DNA of 64,000 bases, from NCBI GenBank assembly GCA_003233055.1, contig QIKP01000014.1:60387-124386 (forward strand), given 5' to 3'. The notes under the pieces are model-generated. The model saw only the letters and a program-made list of their open reading frames with translations, made no database searches and had not been told where the DNA came from. The DNA is from Planctomycetaceae bacterium. Its GTDB lineage: Bacteria > Planctomycetota > Planctomycetia > Pirellulales > Lacipirellulaceae. The position numbers and the translations under genes are program-made. Below, piece after piece: positions 1 through 10,153 of the stretch; the stretch's first letter is position 1; each line of letters begins with the position of its first letter.

Positions 1-2
1 AC

Positions 3-113
3 TACCGCCCCGGCAATTGTGCCCCTTACATGGTCGACCCGATCCCCTTCACCTGGCGTGCGGTGCTCTTCCAAGCGGGAGCGACGGTCGGCGTGGTGGG
101 CGTGTTGCCGTAA
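3..113 (+). CDS. C-terminal end of a CDS entering from upstream of the window (YRPGNCAPYMVDPIPFTWRAVLFQAGATVGVVGVLP*), function unknown
   Basis: Open frame from window start to TAA at 111-113; hydrophobic C-terminus. Confidence 0.35.
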   Translation, partial: YRPGNCAPYMVDPIPFTWRAVLFQAGATVGVVGVLP

Positions 114-171
114 CGACGGCCCGTACTTTTTCACGTCGTTTCCTACTCCCCGTCGTTGTCGCTTCCTACTA

Positions 172-193
172 GCCGACGAGCTACGCCTCGTCA
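172..193. repeat. Dispersed palindromic repeat, family A
   Basis: GCCGACGAGCTACGCCTCGTCA. Confidence 0.75.
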
Positions 194-219
194 GGTTGCC
201 GCACGCCTGAGCTTTACGA

Positions 220-552
220 ATGAAAACGCCTCACCCCACACAACTCGACAAACAGGGGGACGATCGCCTCCGCATCACCTGGTCGGACGATACCTTGCGC
301 GAGTACACCGCCAGGGAACTCCGCGACGCGTGCCCCTGCGCCACCTGTCGTGAAAAGCAGAAGGCCCCTCCACCCCCCCCCACCGAATTGCCGATCCTTG
401 CACCAGGGACGGGCGGACCGATTCAGATCGCCGCGATGCGCCCCGTTGGCAGCTACGCCTATGGCATCACCTTCAGCGATGGCCACGACACGGGGCTCTT
501 TACGCTCGAGTTATTGCACGAGCTCGGAATGAAGATCGAAACCGATGGCTAA
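220..552 (+). CDS. DUF971 / gamma-butyrobetaine hydroxylase-like N-terminal domain protein
   Basis: ORF with 'LRITWSDDTLREYTARELRDACPCATC...GSYAYGITFSDGHDTGLFTLELL' typical of DUF971. Confidence 0.85.
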   Translation: MKTPHPTQLDKQGDDRLRITWSDDTLREYTARELRDACPCATCREKQKAPPPPPTELPILAPGTGGPIQIAAMRPVGSYAYGITFSDGHDTGLFTLELLHELGMKIETDG

Positions 553-619
553 CGCGAATCGACACGAATAACGGCTATTCGTTCTATTCGTAGTTCACTC
601 TCTTCCGACTCGTGAACGG

Positions 620-2344
620 TTACGGCGATTCTTCCGCCTCGGTTTTCTCCGCGCCGCCAATCCCCAGGTCAGGAAGCCCCGGGATCGCCCCCCCTGGCGC
701 GCCAAACGGTGCCGCGGGCTCGGTCTCTTCCTCCCCCTCCTCCGCTGACTCTTTCTTCTCGATGACTTGTTCGCGACCCAGGTGAATTTTCTTAAAAACG
801 TCGTTCGGGATCACGTAATACCAATCGCCAAATCGAGCGTTGAGTTCTTCCACCCGCTTGCGACCTGCTTCGATTTTCTCTTGGTATTCGTCTTGCAGCC
901 GCTGGTTCGATTCTTCGATTCGTGTTCGCTCCGCTTCGATTTGCTTCCGCTCCGCTTCGGTGTCCGATTCGGTGTCCGATTCTTCCTTCGTGGTGTCGGT
1001 CTCGTCTGATTCGTCTTCCTTCGATTCGTCTTTGTCAGGGTCGGCGATTGTGTCGTCACTTGTGTCGGTGTCAGGGCTCCCGGCCGCTGAAGCGGCCTCG
1101 CCAGGAGTGGCCTCGGTGGGGAGTTCTTCTAGCTCTGGTTTTTCGATCATCGCCTCGTTGAATCGCGCCATCACGAAAAGGTAGCGGTGGAGGCCTTCGC
1201 CCTCGGCGTTGCCGTCGCCCTGCTCCGGCTCACTCTCGCTGGTCGGATCGCGCTGAAGGTCGCCAAAACGGAGGACGTATTCGACGCCACTTTTGAGGGT
1301 TACGGCAATCTGCCCCTCACTCGAGAGCAGTTCGATTTGGTCCTTGGCCCCCGGCACGGGCAGAAATCCCCGCTGGGCCAGGCTGATTTTCTTTTCGTTG
1401 CTGTCGGTAAATTCCTTGCCGGCCTGCAGGTCGCCGCTCAGGCCTTCGGGCTTACGCTCGACGTCGACAATCACGAGGTCGTCCAGCGCGTTTTTCAGGC
1501 CATCCAAGGTCTCTTCGTTGAGCTGTTCCCCTTCCGCTAACTCAAACGGCTCGTAGGCGCGCTTCTCCGCGTCAAACTTTTGAAGCGAGCCGACTTGCCA
1601 CTTACTCGACGCCTCATCGTAGACGAGGTCCATTTTCGCGCGGCGTTCTTCTAGGATCTGCTGCATGAGCCGACCACCGGAGATCATCGCCCGGGTCTGG
1701 ATCGCGTAGTCGTCAATCGAAATACGGGCCACGTCGAACGGATTGAGTCCGAGCAAATCCTTCTCGATCCAGTCGGCAAAGTTCGTCGAGAATTTTTCGA
1801 GATCGATCGCCACTTGGTAAACGGGGTCCTGATTTGCGATGCGAACGTAAAACTGCCCGTCGGCCTCTTTGACTTTGTTGCCGACGAGGAGGTCGGCCAG
1901 CACGGCGTCCCCGTCGCCTGAGAGTTTGACATGGGTGCCGTAGCCCGAGTTGCTACCGACCGACGCGTCCGCCGGATCGAGCACGCCGTAGGTGGCATGG
2001 TCGCCGCTGGTGGCGTCGATGACGGCGAGGATTTCTCGACCAACCACCCCTTCGACCGCAGCCGCCATTTGCTCGGCAGCGTCCGCCGGGTAACCACTCT
2101 TCGAAGGGATCGACCAGACACCGTCGACTTCCGCAACCTCAAATGCCTGCGATTCGCCTGCCTCGTCATTCATGCTCGTAATGCGCAGCCGCGTCGGAGC
2201 GTCGGGTTCGAATTCCTTGACCAGCGGGGTGCCACGCAATTCATCCACGTTGTAGGCGTCGGTCGAAGGGCGCGTGAAGAGAGCGAGGCCGATCGCCCCT
2301 ACGGCGGCGGCGAAGAACAAGGTGGTTTTGGTAGATTCGTTCAT
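620..2344 (-). CDS. DUF4340 domain-containing protein (auxiliary of GldG-type ABC system) with acidic/coiled-coil C-terminal region
   Basis: N-terminal TM anchor, 'YNVDELRGTPLVKEFEP', position directly downstream of the GldFG-like gene. Confidence 0.75.
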   Translation of the reverse strand: MNESTKTTLFFAAAVGAIGLALFTRPSTDAYNVDELRGTPLVKEFEPDAPTRLRITSMNDEAGESQAFEVAEVDGVWSIPSKSGYPADAAEQMAAAVEGVVGREILAVIDATSGDHATYGVLDPADASVGSNSGYGTHVKLSGDGDAVLADLLVGNKVKEADGQFYVRIANQDPVYQVAIDLEKFSTNFADWIEKDLLGLNPFDVARISIDDYAIQTRAMISGGRLMQQILEERRAKMDLVYDEASSKWQVGSLQKFDAEKRAYEPFELAEGEQLNEETLDGLKNALDDLVIVDVERKPEGLSGDLQAGKEFTDSNEKKISLAQRGFLPVPGAKDQIELLSSEGQIAVTLKSGVEYVLRFGDLQRDPTSESEPEQGDGNAEGEGLHRYLFVMARFNEAMIEKPELEELPTEATPGEAASAAGSPDTDTSDDTIADPDKDESKEDESDETDTTKEESDTESDTEAERKQIEAERTRIEESNQRLQDEYQEKIEAGRKRVEELNARFGDWYYVIPNDVFKKIHLGREQVIEKKESAEEGEEETEPAAPFGAPGGAIPGLPDLGIGGAEKTEAEESP

Positions 2345-2422
2345 GCTATTTGGAGAATCGTTTTGGTCGGTGTCGGGAGAGGCAAACCTGCCTGCGAGTC
2401 GTGCCAGGTTATTTCGTCGGGA

Positions 2423-5209
2423 TTATTTCGTCGAGGTTGCGTCTTCTTCCTTTTCCTTGTGGAAGCGGAGTCTTGTCTTCACAACCCCTTCCCGTTCTCC
2501 CTGTCGGCGGTGGAAGAAGACGAAGATGCCGAGCAAGATCGGCAGGATGGGTGGCAGAGCGAAGGCATAGAATTTATAGCGGTTTTGTACGGCTCGGATT
2601 TCTTTTTCAAGCGACCGCCGCTCCTGCTGAATCTGCCGATCACGATTTTTTTCGAGCCTTACGATCTGGTTCTCCAGCTTCCGCTGCCCTCGAATCGTCG
2701 CCTGCTGAAGGAGGAATCGCTTTTCCTCCTTGCTGATGTCGGTGCGCGCATCGATCTTGTCGATCTCGTCACTAAATTTCTGCCGCGCACTGACGATCTC
2801 CTCTTCCGCTTCCTTGGTAAAGTCGTCGATTCGCTCGCGGACACCTTCCCGAGAATCCTTGGTCCTTTTTTCAATTTCCGTTAGCACCCGATGGGATCGC
2901 GTCCGCTTGCGAATGTCGATGTACCGGTCATCCTTGGCCAGATAGTCGAGGATATTGAGGACAAAGGCGACGTTCTGAAAGTCGAGGTCGGCAAAGACGT
3001 TGACCGCCTGCTCCCCCTGCGAGCGAAGCGAAAAGAAGACGTCGCCCAGGCAGTCGGTGTCGGCGACAACGACCGCGTGAATCGGAATTTTCTTGATCGG
3101 CGCGAGAGGCTTTTTCTCCGCTTCGTCCGACTCATCGGTCGCATTCGGGTCAAGCGAAAGAGAGAGGTCGTCTTGGTCCTCGATTTCCCCTTCGACAACG
3201 GCTGCCATGATGTAGGTGCTTCCGGTGAGGTCTTGCTTGAGCGACATCTGGCCGACTGGCAATTGTTCGATATGCCGATAGGGGATCGTCGCCGTGAGCG
3301 TGCCGGTCACCGCGAGCGGCTTGAAGTCGAGCTTCGAGTCGTCCGCCTGTCGAACCGCGCCAGGGCGAAGAAAGAGGACTTGCTTCATTCCCTTGGAGAG
3401 AGAAACCTCGTCGTTGAAGGGATGGGGTGCCCCGTGGGCGGTGAGCCCCTCGTCGATAAAGACCAAGTCGGGACCGAAGGGATACTGATCGTAGGGATTG
3501 AATTCTTGCAGGATCACTTCGTCGCCAAACATCCGAACGCCGAGCAGCTGCCATAGCTGCTGGATGTCCCCCTTCGGCATCGGCCTGGCCCCTCCCATCA
3601 TCCCCATCATGCCGCCCCCACCGGAGGTGCGTGGCTGGTCGGTGCCAGGGGCCCGCCACATCATCGGCATCGGGTCCTCAAAGACCGCGATCGGCTGCCC
3701 CTTTTTCACCGCCTCGACCAAATGATTCATCGCCTCGGGACTCATGGCGGAAGGCTGCACGGCAAGCAGCACGTCGTACTTGTCGGTAATCGGCTGCTCG
3801 GGGTCGACTTCCACCACGTCGTATTGCTTCTTGAGTTCCGTGACGAGTTGCGACTCGTTGGTCATCCCCTGCATGGTGAATCCTTCGAAAAGCTGGATAT
3901 CGGTCTTGACGATTCCGACGCGTTTTCGCTTCTTCTGAGCCACCGTGGTGATCGACCGAACCAGCTCGTACTCCACGGGAATTCCCTTGCCAATAAAGGG
4001 GACGACGACCTTGTCGAGCTTATGGCGAACGGCGACTCCCATGAAGATTTCTTCGGTCGAGAGCTTCCCTCGCGACAACGAGTCGACCTCCTGCGGCACG
4101 ATGCCAAAGGCGGTTTCGGCCGTGGCGGCTTCTTCGCTAAAATTCTCGATCTCGTAGATGTTGGTATGGATTTTTCCACCACTCATCGATTCGAGTTCTT
4201 CGAGCGTCCCGAGCAGATTGAGCTTGTGGGCGGCAAAGTCCGAAGGGACCTGGGGGCTGACGTAGGCGTCGACGATGATGGTGTCGACCTGGTCGTTTTT
4301 CTTCAGCTCCTCCAGCAAGTCGCGGGTGGCGGGCGAAAGCGAGTTGATCTGCTCACTCGTCAGGTCTTGCCGAAGGGAGTTGTGGTTCGACAGCGTCACG
4401 TTGAGCCCCGCCACGACCAGCAGGAGCGACGCCGCCCGGGCGAAGTAGTGAGCCCACCGTGAGTCCCCATCCGCACCTGCCCCCCAATGCCGTTTGCCGA
4501 TGAGAACCATGCAGACATAGAGCATCACGATGGCGATGCTCAGGAAATAAACCACACCGCTCAGACTCATCACGCCGCGCTGAAAATCGGCAAGTTGTGC
4601 GTCGGCACCCCATCGGGAAATCTGCTGGGCGGTGACGGGATCTTTGACCAGCCAGTCGGCCACGCTGAACAGGGCAAGCGGGGCGTTGAACAACATGCCA
4701 AGGACGAAACCGACCGTCAAGTTCTTCGTCAAGAACGAGGCAATCATTCCAATGGCCAGCATGGCGACGCCGAGGAACCAGTAGCCAAGATAGGTGCATA
4801 GGAAAAGCCCGCCATCGGGTGACCCCAGCCCCCAGCTAAAGACGAGCCAAATCGAAAACAGGGAGAACAGGAGCGAGACGGTGAAGATCGCCACACCGGC
4901 AAGGTACTTCCCCAGCACCACGTCGGTATCGGTCGCGGGGAGGGTGAGCAGAAGTTCGTCGGTCCCTTGCCGTCGCTCTTCCGACCAGGTGCTCATCGTG
5001 ATGGCTGGAATAAAGACAAGCAAAATGGCAGGCAACCAGCGGCTCAGTTGGTCGAGATTTGCCAAGTTGTTGTTAAAGAACTCCGGTGGCCAGAAGGCGG
5101 AGACGGCGCTCAGCAGCACGAAGACGCAGATAAAAACGTATCCGGTCGGATTGGAGAAGTAGCTGACAAAATCGCGTTTGAAGATCGTCTTGAGAACAGT
5201 AAAGTTCAT
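2423..5209 (-). CDS. ABC-2 type permease fused to GldG-like ABC-type uncharacterised transport auxiliary domain
   Basis: MNFTVLKTIFKRDFVSYFSNPTGYVFICVFVLLSAVSAFW (ABC-2 permease, start inferred at 5209) followed by a GldG-like 'NHNSLRQDLTSEQINSLSPATRDLLEELK' domain and C-terminal coiled coil + TM. Confidence 0.85.
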   Translation of the reverse strand: MNFTVLKTIFKRDFVSYFSNPTGYVFICVFVLLSAVSAFWPPEFFNNNLANLDQLSRWLPAILLVFIPAITMSTWSEERRQGTDELLLTLPATDTDVVLGKYLAGVAIFTVSLLFSLFSIWLVFSWGLGSPDGGLFLCTYLGYWFLGVAMLAIGMIASFLTKNLTVGFVLGMLFNAPLALFSVADWLVKDPVTAQQISRWGADAQLADFQRGVMSLSGVVYFLSIAIVMLYVCMVLIGKRHWGAGADGDSRWAHYFARAASLLLVVAGLNVTLSNHNSLRQDLTSEQINSLSPATRDLLEELKKNDQVDTIIVDAYVSPQVPSDFAAHKLNLLGTLEELESMSGGKIHTNIYEIENFSEEAATAETAFGIVPQEVDSLSRGKLSTEEIFMGVAVRHKLDKVVVPFIGKGIPVEYELVRSITTVAQKKRKRVGIVKTDIQLFEGFTMQGMTNESQLVTELKKQYDVVEVDPEQPITDKYDVLLAVQPSAMSPEAMNHLVEAVKKGQPIAVFEDPMPMMWRAPGTDQPRTSGGGGMMGMMGGARPMPKGDIQQLWQLLGVRMFGDEVILQEFNPYDQYPFGPDLVFIDEGLTAHGAPHPFNDEVSLSKGMKQVLFLRPGAVRQADDSKLDFKPLAVTGTLTATIPYRHIEQLPVGQMSLKQDLTGSTYIMAAVVEGEIEDQDDLSLSLDPNATDESDEAEKKPLAPIKKIPIHAVVVADTDCLGDVFFSLRSQGEQAVNVFADLDFQNVAFVLNILDYLAKDDRYIDIRKRTRSHRVLTEIEKRTKDSREGVRERIDDFTKEAEEEIVSARQKFSDEIDKIDARTDISKEEKRFLLQQATIRGQRKLENQIVRLEKNRDRQIQQERRSLEKEIRAVQNRYKFYAFALPPILPILLGIFVFFHRRQGEREGVVKTRLRFHKEKEEDATSTK

Positions 5210-5271
5210 GGTCGTTCGTGGTGGGTGGGCAGGTGTGGTCAGTGGTTTGTGGCGGCTCGTCGCTCGTCTCA

Positions 5272-6057
5272 CTACGCGGTCAACTGATGGAACCGTTGTT
5301 CGAGGTTGGGCTCTTCGCCTTGGAGGTCTTGGGGGGTGCCGTCGAACACGACGCGACCTTCGTTGATGAAGACCACGCGATTGCACATTGCCTCGACCTC
5401 TTGGAGGATGTGGGTGGAAAGCAAGATGGTCTTGGTCTCGCCCAACTTGCGAATGAGCTTACGCACCTCGCGAATTTGATTCGGATCGAGACCGGCGGTC
5501 GGTTCGTCGAGGATGAGCACGTCCGGTTCGTGGAGCAAGACCTGGGCCATCCCGACCCGCTGGCGATACCCCTTCGAGAGCTTCCCGATCGGCTTGCCAA
5601 GCACTTCCCGCAGGTTGCACAGTTCGATCACTTCGTGCATTCGGCGATTGATTTCGCTCGGTGAGAGTCCGCGCACAGCACCGAAGAATTGAAGCAAGGT
5701 GCGCGGCGTCATGTCGGGATAGAGAGGGCCATTCTCCGGCAAATAGCCCAAGACGTTCGCCGCCTCGATGCGGTCGGTCGCCATCTCGTAGCCGGCAATC
5801 CGTGCCCGACCAGTCGACGGGGCCAGGTAGCCGGTGAGCAGCTTCATGGTGGTGCTTTTGCCGGCACCGTTGGGACCGAGAAACGCCGCGACTTCGCCCC
5901 GATTGATGGTGAAGGAGACCTCCTGGGTGGCGGCGAAGTTGCCATAGTATTTCGACAACCGAATCGCTTCGATCATCGGTTCGCCATTGGAACCATTGGA
6001 GGATGCCGAATCGTTGGCAGAGAGTTTGGTCTTTTGAGTTTTCGTCTCTTGGGTCAT
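5272..6057 (-). CDS. ABC transporter ATP-binding protein (GldA-like)
   Basis: Walker A GPNGAGKST, signature LSKGYRQRVGMAQ, Walker B VLILDEPTAGLDP. Confidence 0.93.
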   Translation of the reverse strand: MTQETKTQKTKLSANDSASSNGSNGEPMIEAIRLSKYYGNFAATQEVSFTINRGEVAAFLGPNGAGKSTTMKLLTGYLAPSTGRARIAGYEMATDRIEAANVLGYLPENGPLYPDMTPRTLLQFFGAVRGLSPSEINRRMHEVIELCNLREVLGKPIGKLSKGYRQRVGMAQVLLHEPDVLILDEPTAGLDPNQIREVRKLIRKLGETKTILLSTHILQEVEAMCNRVVFINEGRVVFDGTPQDLQGEEPNLEQRFHQLTA

Positions 6058-6393
6058 CCTCAGAGGCTCCGGAGGAGGGAGGGTAGGGCTAGCGGTGTGA
6101 CAGGGGTAGGCAAGTCCACTGAAGGTAAACCATCGAAGCGCGATATGTCTATACCGCCACCCCAGGTATCCAGGCGAACGGCAAAGTCAGAAAAACAAAA
6201 GAAACCGCCAGGGACGCCAAGATCGCGAAGCAAGAATCCGGTGAAAAGGGGCGTCCCCGCAGGGCGGTCGCGGCTTCGGCGTCGTGGGATACGTCGCTAG
6301 GGTTGGGCGGGGGCGCCTCGGCTCGCAACCCATTGAGGATCACCGGTTGGTGGGATTGGCGGCGGGGGTGATCTTTTCACTGCGGGGCTACCG

Positions 6394-6705
6394 CTAGCCG
6401 GCAGTGAACGTATCGTATTCCGCGTGAGTGCCGATCCAGTACCACACGTTAACGCGTTCACGCTCCACAAAGATCGCACGATACTTCATCGTAATCGAGA
6501 TCGAAACGCTCCCTGGCGAATGCGAAGCCTGTTTGCGGTTTCCAAGGCGGTGCCAGCGAAAAGAGGGGTGACGAGGGTCCAGGTCGAAGAGTCTGCACCC
6601 GTCCTTAGCAAGCTGTCGAATATGGGCGGGCAATTCGGCGTATTGCTCCCTGAACCTTCGCGTCGTGTGATTGCGTTCCCTAAAAGAACTCGGCAGTTTC
6701 GCCAT
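6394..6705 (-). CDS. RelE/ParE-like toxin family protein
   Basis: 'RRFREQYAELPAHIRQLAKDGCRLFDLDPRHPSFRWHRLG...YRAIFVERERVNVWYWIGTHAEYDTF' pattern. Confidence 0.7.
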   Translation of the reverse strand: MAKLPSSFRERNHTTRRFREQYAELPAHIRQLAKDGCRLFDLDPRHPSFRWHRLGNRKQASHSPGSVSISITMKYRAIFVERERVNVWYWIGTHAEYDTFTAG

Positions 6706-7285
6706 CGGAATGCTCGCGAATTGCTTCGTCTTCGAGTGAGAGAATCTGGGGGTTCATCATGCCGCCTGAATCGTCGCTATGAGAGTCCAGGTTCTTGACA
6801 ATCGCAACCGCTTGGCCATAGCAATCAGTAAACTTTTCGAGATTAGAAATCTCAAACCCATTGCCTTTGACACTTTCGGCCCACTTCAATGCCTTACCGC
6901 ATGGCACCATCCAACCACGGAACAGCTTCTCTAGCGACTCCTGGACCTTGGGATCATAGCTGCCATCGTTTGCGTAAAACCTCGACCGCCAAACCTCATC
7001 GGCTCTACAGAGCCACCCAAACGCATCGATTCCCATTTGCAAGAAATCTTCACAGGCGTAGCAATCCCTCGCTTCGTCATGCTCACGCATCACAGCGTCA
7101 TGCTCATGCTCACGCATCACAGCGTAGAGTGCATCGACCTGCCTACGGGCGTTGCTTAAAGCTGGGCTAGCGGTTGCCACGAAAGAATCCCCATGGTAAT
7201 CGAAATGCACAACAACGGGCGTGAGGGTCGCCGACACGGCGGCAGAGGCCGTCCGTTCCCATGAGCGATGAGCTACGCTGTCCAT
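6680..7285 (-). CDS. Hypothetical protein overlapping and upstream of the RelE/ParE-like gene (possible antitoxin partner)
   Basis: ORF overlapping the toxin start by 26 nt on the same strand; start inferred. Confidence 0.5.
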   Translation of the reverse strand: MDSVAHRSWERTASAAVSATLTPVVVHFDYHGDSFVATASPALSNARRQVDALYAVMREHEHDAVMREHDEARDCYACEDFLQMGIDAFGWLCRADEVWRSRFYANDGSYDPKVQESLEKLFRGWMVPCGKALKWAESVKGNGFEISNLEKFTDCYGQAVAIVKNLDSHSDDSGGMMNPQILSLEDEAIREHSDGETAEFF

Positions 7286-7487
7286 GCGTCTGCTACTTAG
7301 TATGACTAACAGTAAAGTATATCGGAAGAAACGGCCACGCAATTACCTAAATCTAGTCCACTAAACACTTTAGGCCGTAAGTCTAGTGCTACCAGTACGT
7401 TGCGGCAAGACCGATATTCGGTTTTTTTCCGAATAACTGGAAAGTCTGGCAGGTTATTGCTACCACCCCGGCGACACCCTCCATCCC

Positions 7488-9119
7488 TCACACCTCCACG
7501 AAGGTCGGCTTCTTGCCGCGGACGAGCAAAATATGGCGACGCCAATGGTCGTCGTCGGTCTCCGGGAAGTCGGTTCGCAGATGGACGCCACGTGACTCGG
7601 TCCGGAGGGTTGCCGCCTCGATGATCAGTCGCGAAAGGGCCAGCATGTTTTGGAGTTCCCAGCCGGAGGGGCCCGAGAGTTGCCGGCCAAGGGCGTAGCG
7701 GATCCACCCGTCAATCGTTTGCCCTGCCGCCGCCAGGGTTTCCCCCTCACGCCACACTCCCGCATCGCGCCACATGAGGCTTTTGAGCGAATTGCGAATG
7801 TCGGCCAAGTCGAGATTCTCATGCCCGCCCGTCTCCATGCTGTTTTCCAGGGGGATTGCCCGGAAATGGTCGGGCTCCTCCATCGCTGCCCTGCTGCTCG
7901 CCGCGCCGGCTCGCGCGCCGTAGACGAGCCCTTCGAGCAAGCTATTCGAGGCAAGACGGTTCGCACCATGCAGCCCGCTCGCGGTCGCCTCGCCTGCCGC
8001 CCAAAGCCGGGGGAGCGAGGTCCGCCCTTCGGGATCGACTCGCACGCCACCAATCATGTAGTGCGCGCCGGGCCGAACCGGGATCGGGTCGGTCGCGATG
8101 TCGATGCCAAACTCCTGGCATGTCCGAGCGATCCCTGGAAAACGCTGGCGAACCCAATCGGCATCCAGGTGCCCCGATCGCAGGTAGACACAAGGATGGT
8201 TCGTCTTGGCCATCTGCTCGACAATCGACCGGCTCACGATGTCGCGCGGCGCGAGTTCAGCCCGGTCGTCGTAGTCGGGCATGAACCGGTGCCCGGTCGA
8301 GTCGACCAACTGCGAGCCTTCACCCCGCATTGCTTCGGTGATCAAACTTCGGCTCGAACCGGCGATGTAGAGGACCGTTGGGTGGAACTGCATGAACTCC
8401 ATGTCGGCCAGGACCGCGCCAGCGCGGTAACAAACGGCGTGCCCGTCGCCCGTGGCGACTGCCGGGTTGGTCGTCTCGCGATAGACTTGCCCCGCGCCGC
8501 CGGTGCAAAGGATCGTCTGCTTGGCCCAAACGAACGTCTTGCCATGCTTGGCATTCCAAACGAGCGCGCCGCGGCATTCGCCTTCGTGCGTGAGGAGGTC
8601 GATGACAAACGTGTTGGGCCAAATCTGCGCTTGCAGTTCTTCGCGCACGCGGTGGATCATCGCCCGAATGATCTCCTTGCCGGTGGCGTCGCCCATCGCA
8701 TGGACGACTCGGTGGTGGCTATGCCCCCCCTCACGGCCAAGCATCAGGTCGCCCCCCTCCTCTTCGTCGAACCGCGTTCCCCAAGCGATCAACTGGCGGA
8801 TATGGTCGGGCGCTTCGTGGATCACCTGCTCGACAACGGACCGGTCGCCAAGATTGGCACCGGCAGCGAGCGTATCGGCAACGTGGTTATCAAGCCGATC
8901 GTCGGGGGCGAGTACCCCAGCGATACCCCCCTGGGCATAGCGGCTGTTCGATTCGCGCATCCGGTCCTTCGTGACCATCAGCAACTCCAGCCGCGGATCG
9001 ATCTCCATGGCGGCCCGCAGCCCGGCAATCCCCCCCCCGAGGATCATCACGTCCACAAAATGGTGCGGGATCCGTTTCGGCTGGAACGGGACAAGGTAGC
9101 GGGGAATGGGGGGAATCAT
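7488..9119 (-). CDS. nadB: L-aspartate oxidase
   Basis: FAD-binding 'VDVMILGGGIAGLRAAMEI', 'NSRYAQGGIAGVLAPDD', 'GEGSQLVDSTGHRFMPDY', 'AAGEATASGLHGANRLASNSLLEGLVYG'. Confidence 0.95.
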   Translation of the reverse strand: MIPPIPRYLVPFQPKRIPHHFVDVMILGGGIAGLRAAMEIDPRLELLMVTKDRMRESNSRYAQGGIAGVLAPDDRLDNHVADTLAAGANLGDRSVVEQVIHEAPDHIRQLIAWGTRFDEEEGGDLMLGREGGHSHHRVVHAMGDATGKEIIRAMIHRVREELQAQIWPNTFVIDLLTHEGECRGALVWNAKHGKTFVWAKQTILCTGGAGQVYRETTNPAVATGDGHAVCYRAGAVLADMEFMQFHPTVLYIAGSSRSLITEAMRGEGSQLVDSTGHRFMPDYDDRAELAPRDIVSRSIVEQMAKTNHPCVYLRSGHLDADWVRQRFPGIARTCQEFGIDIATDPIPVRPGAHYMIGGVRVDPEGRTSLPRLWAAGEATASGLHGANRLASNSLLEGLVYGARAGAASSRAAMEEPDHFRAIPLENSMETGGHENLDLADIRNSLKSLMWRDAGVWREGETLAAAGQTIDGWIRYALGRQLSGPSGWELQNMLALSRLIIEAATLRTESRGVHLRTDFPETDDDHWRRHILLVRGKKPTFVEV

Positions 9120-9167
9120 GCCGCCGATTATAAGGGAGAACGCCTAGCACTGTGGAGGTCCGGATCG

Positions 9168-9530
9168 CTACCGATCGGACCAGACGCCCAGTTCGTTGCC
9201 ATGGGGATCGAGAAACTGGAATCGCCGGCCGCCCGGGAAGGAGAAGATATCGCAACAGATACGGCCGCCACTGGCGACGACTTTATCGCGGGTCGCTTCC
9301 AGGTCGGCGGCGTACAGGATCACCAGCGCTGCGCCGCTGGCAGTCGTCGACTGAAGATCGGACCGATAGAAACCGCCATCGAGTCGGTCGTCGGAGAACG
9401 CCCGATAATCGGGTCCGTAGTCGGTGAACGACCAGCCAAAGGTGGCGGAATAAAACGCCTGGAGGGCATCGAAGTCGGCGGCAGGAAATTCGAGATAGTC
9501 GATTTTTTGGTCGGTCGGCATGATCGGCAT
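9168..9530 (-). CDS. VOC family protein (glyoxalase/bleomycin resistance-like)
   Basis: 'IDYLEFPAADFDALQAFYSATFGWSFTDYGPDYRAF...FQFLDPHGNELGVW'. Confidence 0.85.
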   Translation of the reverse strand: MPIMPTDQKIDYLEFPAADFDALQAFYSATFGWSFTDYGPDYRAFSDDRLDGGFYRSDLQSTTASGAALVILYAADLEATRDKVVASGGRICCDIFSFPGGRRFQFLDPHGNELGVWSDR

Positions 9531-9644
9531 TCCTGCTGCAGACGCAAGCGATCACGGAGACTCGTTCGCGATTCAAGCATTTCGGAAAGGCTCACTGGCC
9601 GAAAGGCTCACCGGACGAATACTCACCGGAGACTTATTCCTCGT

Positions 9645-9869
9645 TTACCGCTCACGGTAAGTAATCCGGCCCTTGGTCAGATCGTAGGGCGAGAGTTCCA
9701 CGCGGACGCGGTCGCCAGGGACGATGCGGATAAAGTGCTTGCGCATCCGGCCCGCAACGTGGGCAGTGACGATGTGGCCCCCCTCGATCTCGACACGAAA
9801 TCGAGTATTTGCCAGGGCTTGGGTGACGGTGCCCTCGACTTCGAGGGCCTCTTCTTTCTGCTTCGTCAT
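9645..9869 (-). CDS. infA: Translation initiation factor IF-1
   Basis: [74 protein letters not shown]; start corrected to 9869. Confidence 0.97.
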   Translation of the reverse strand: MTKQKEEALEVEGTVTQALANTRFRVEIEGGHIVTAHVAGRMRKHFIRIVPGDRVRVELSPYDLTKGRITYRER

Positions 9870-10153
9870 AAAAAAACTGCTTCGCCTCCTGGGGAGGCCT
9901 CCGATAAGGAATGGGGAGAGAGCCAAGAGGTAGGCCGGACGTCTTGCGTCGCTGGGGACTCCAGACCCTCCACTCAAACCCAATCGTATCACCAAGAGGG
10001 CCCTAAAGTCTACCCAACGCCCCGTTTTCGCCTCTACGGGCTGGGAATGCGCTACCCATTTTAACGGTTCTAGCGACTGCAAACGGAACTAGATGGCTTC
10101 CTTTGCAGACCGATGCTCCCGAAGTCCGCGATTTACGATACATTTGAGGGTCT

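Noticed and set aside
1931-2884. 317-aa plus-strand ORF
   Set aside because: Antisense to the DUF4340 and GldFG-like genes; no motif
7650-10064. 804-aa plus-strand ORF
   Set aside because: Lies antisense to nadB, the VOC gene and infA, all of which have clear family signatures; typical shadow ORF in GC-rich DNA
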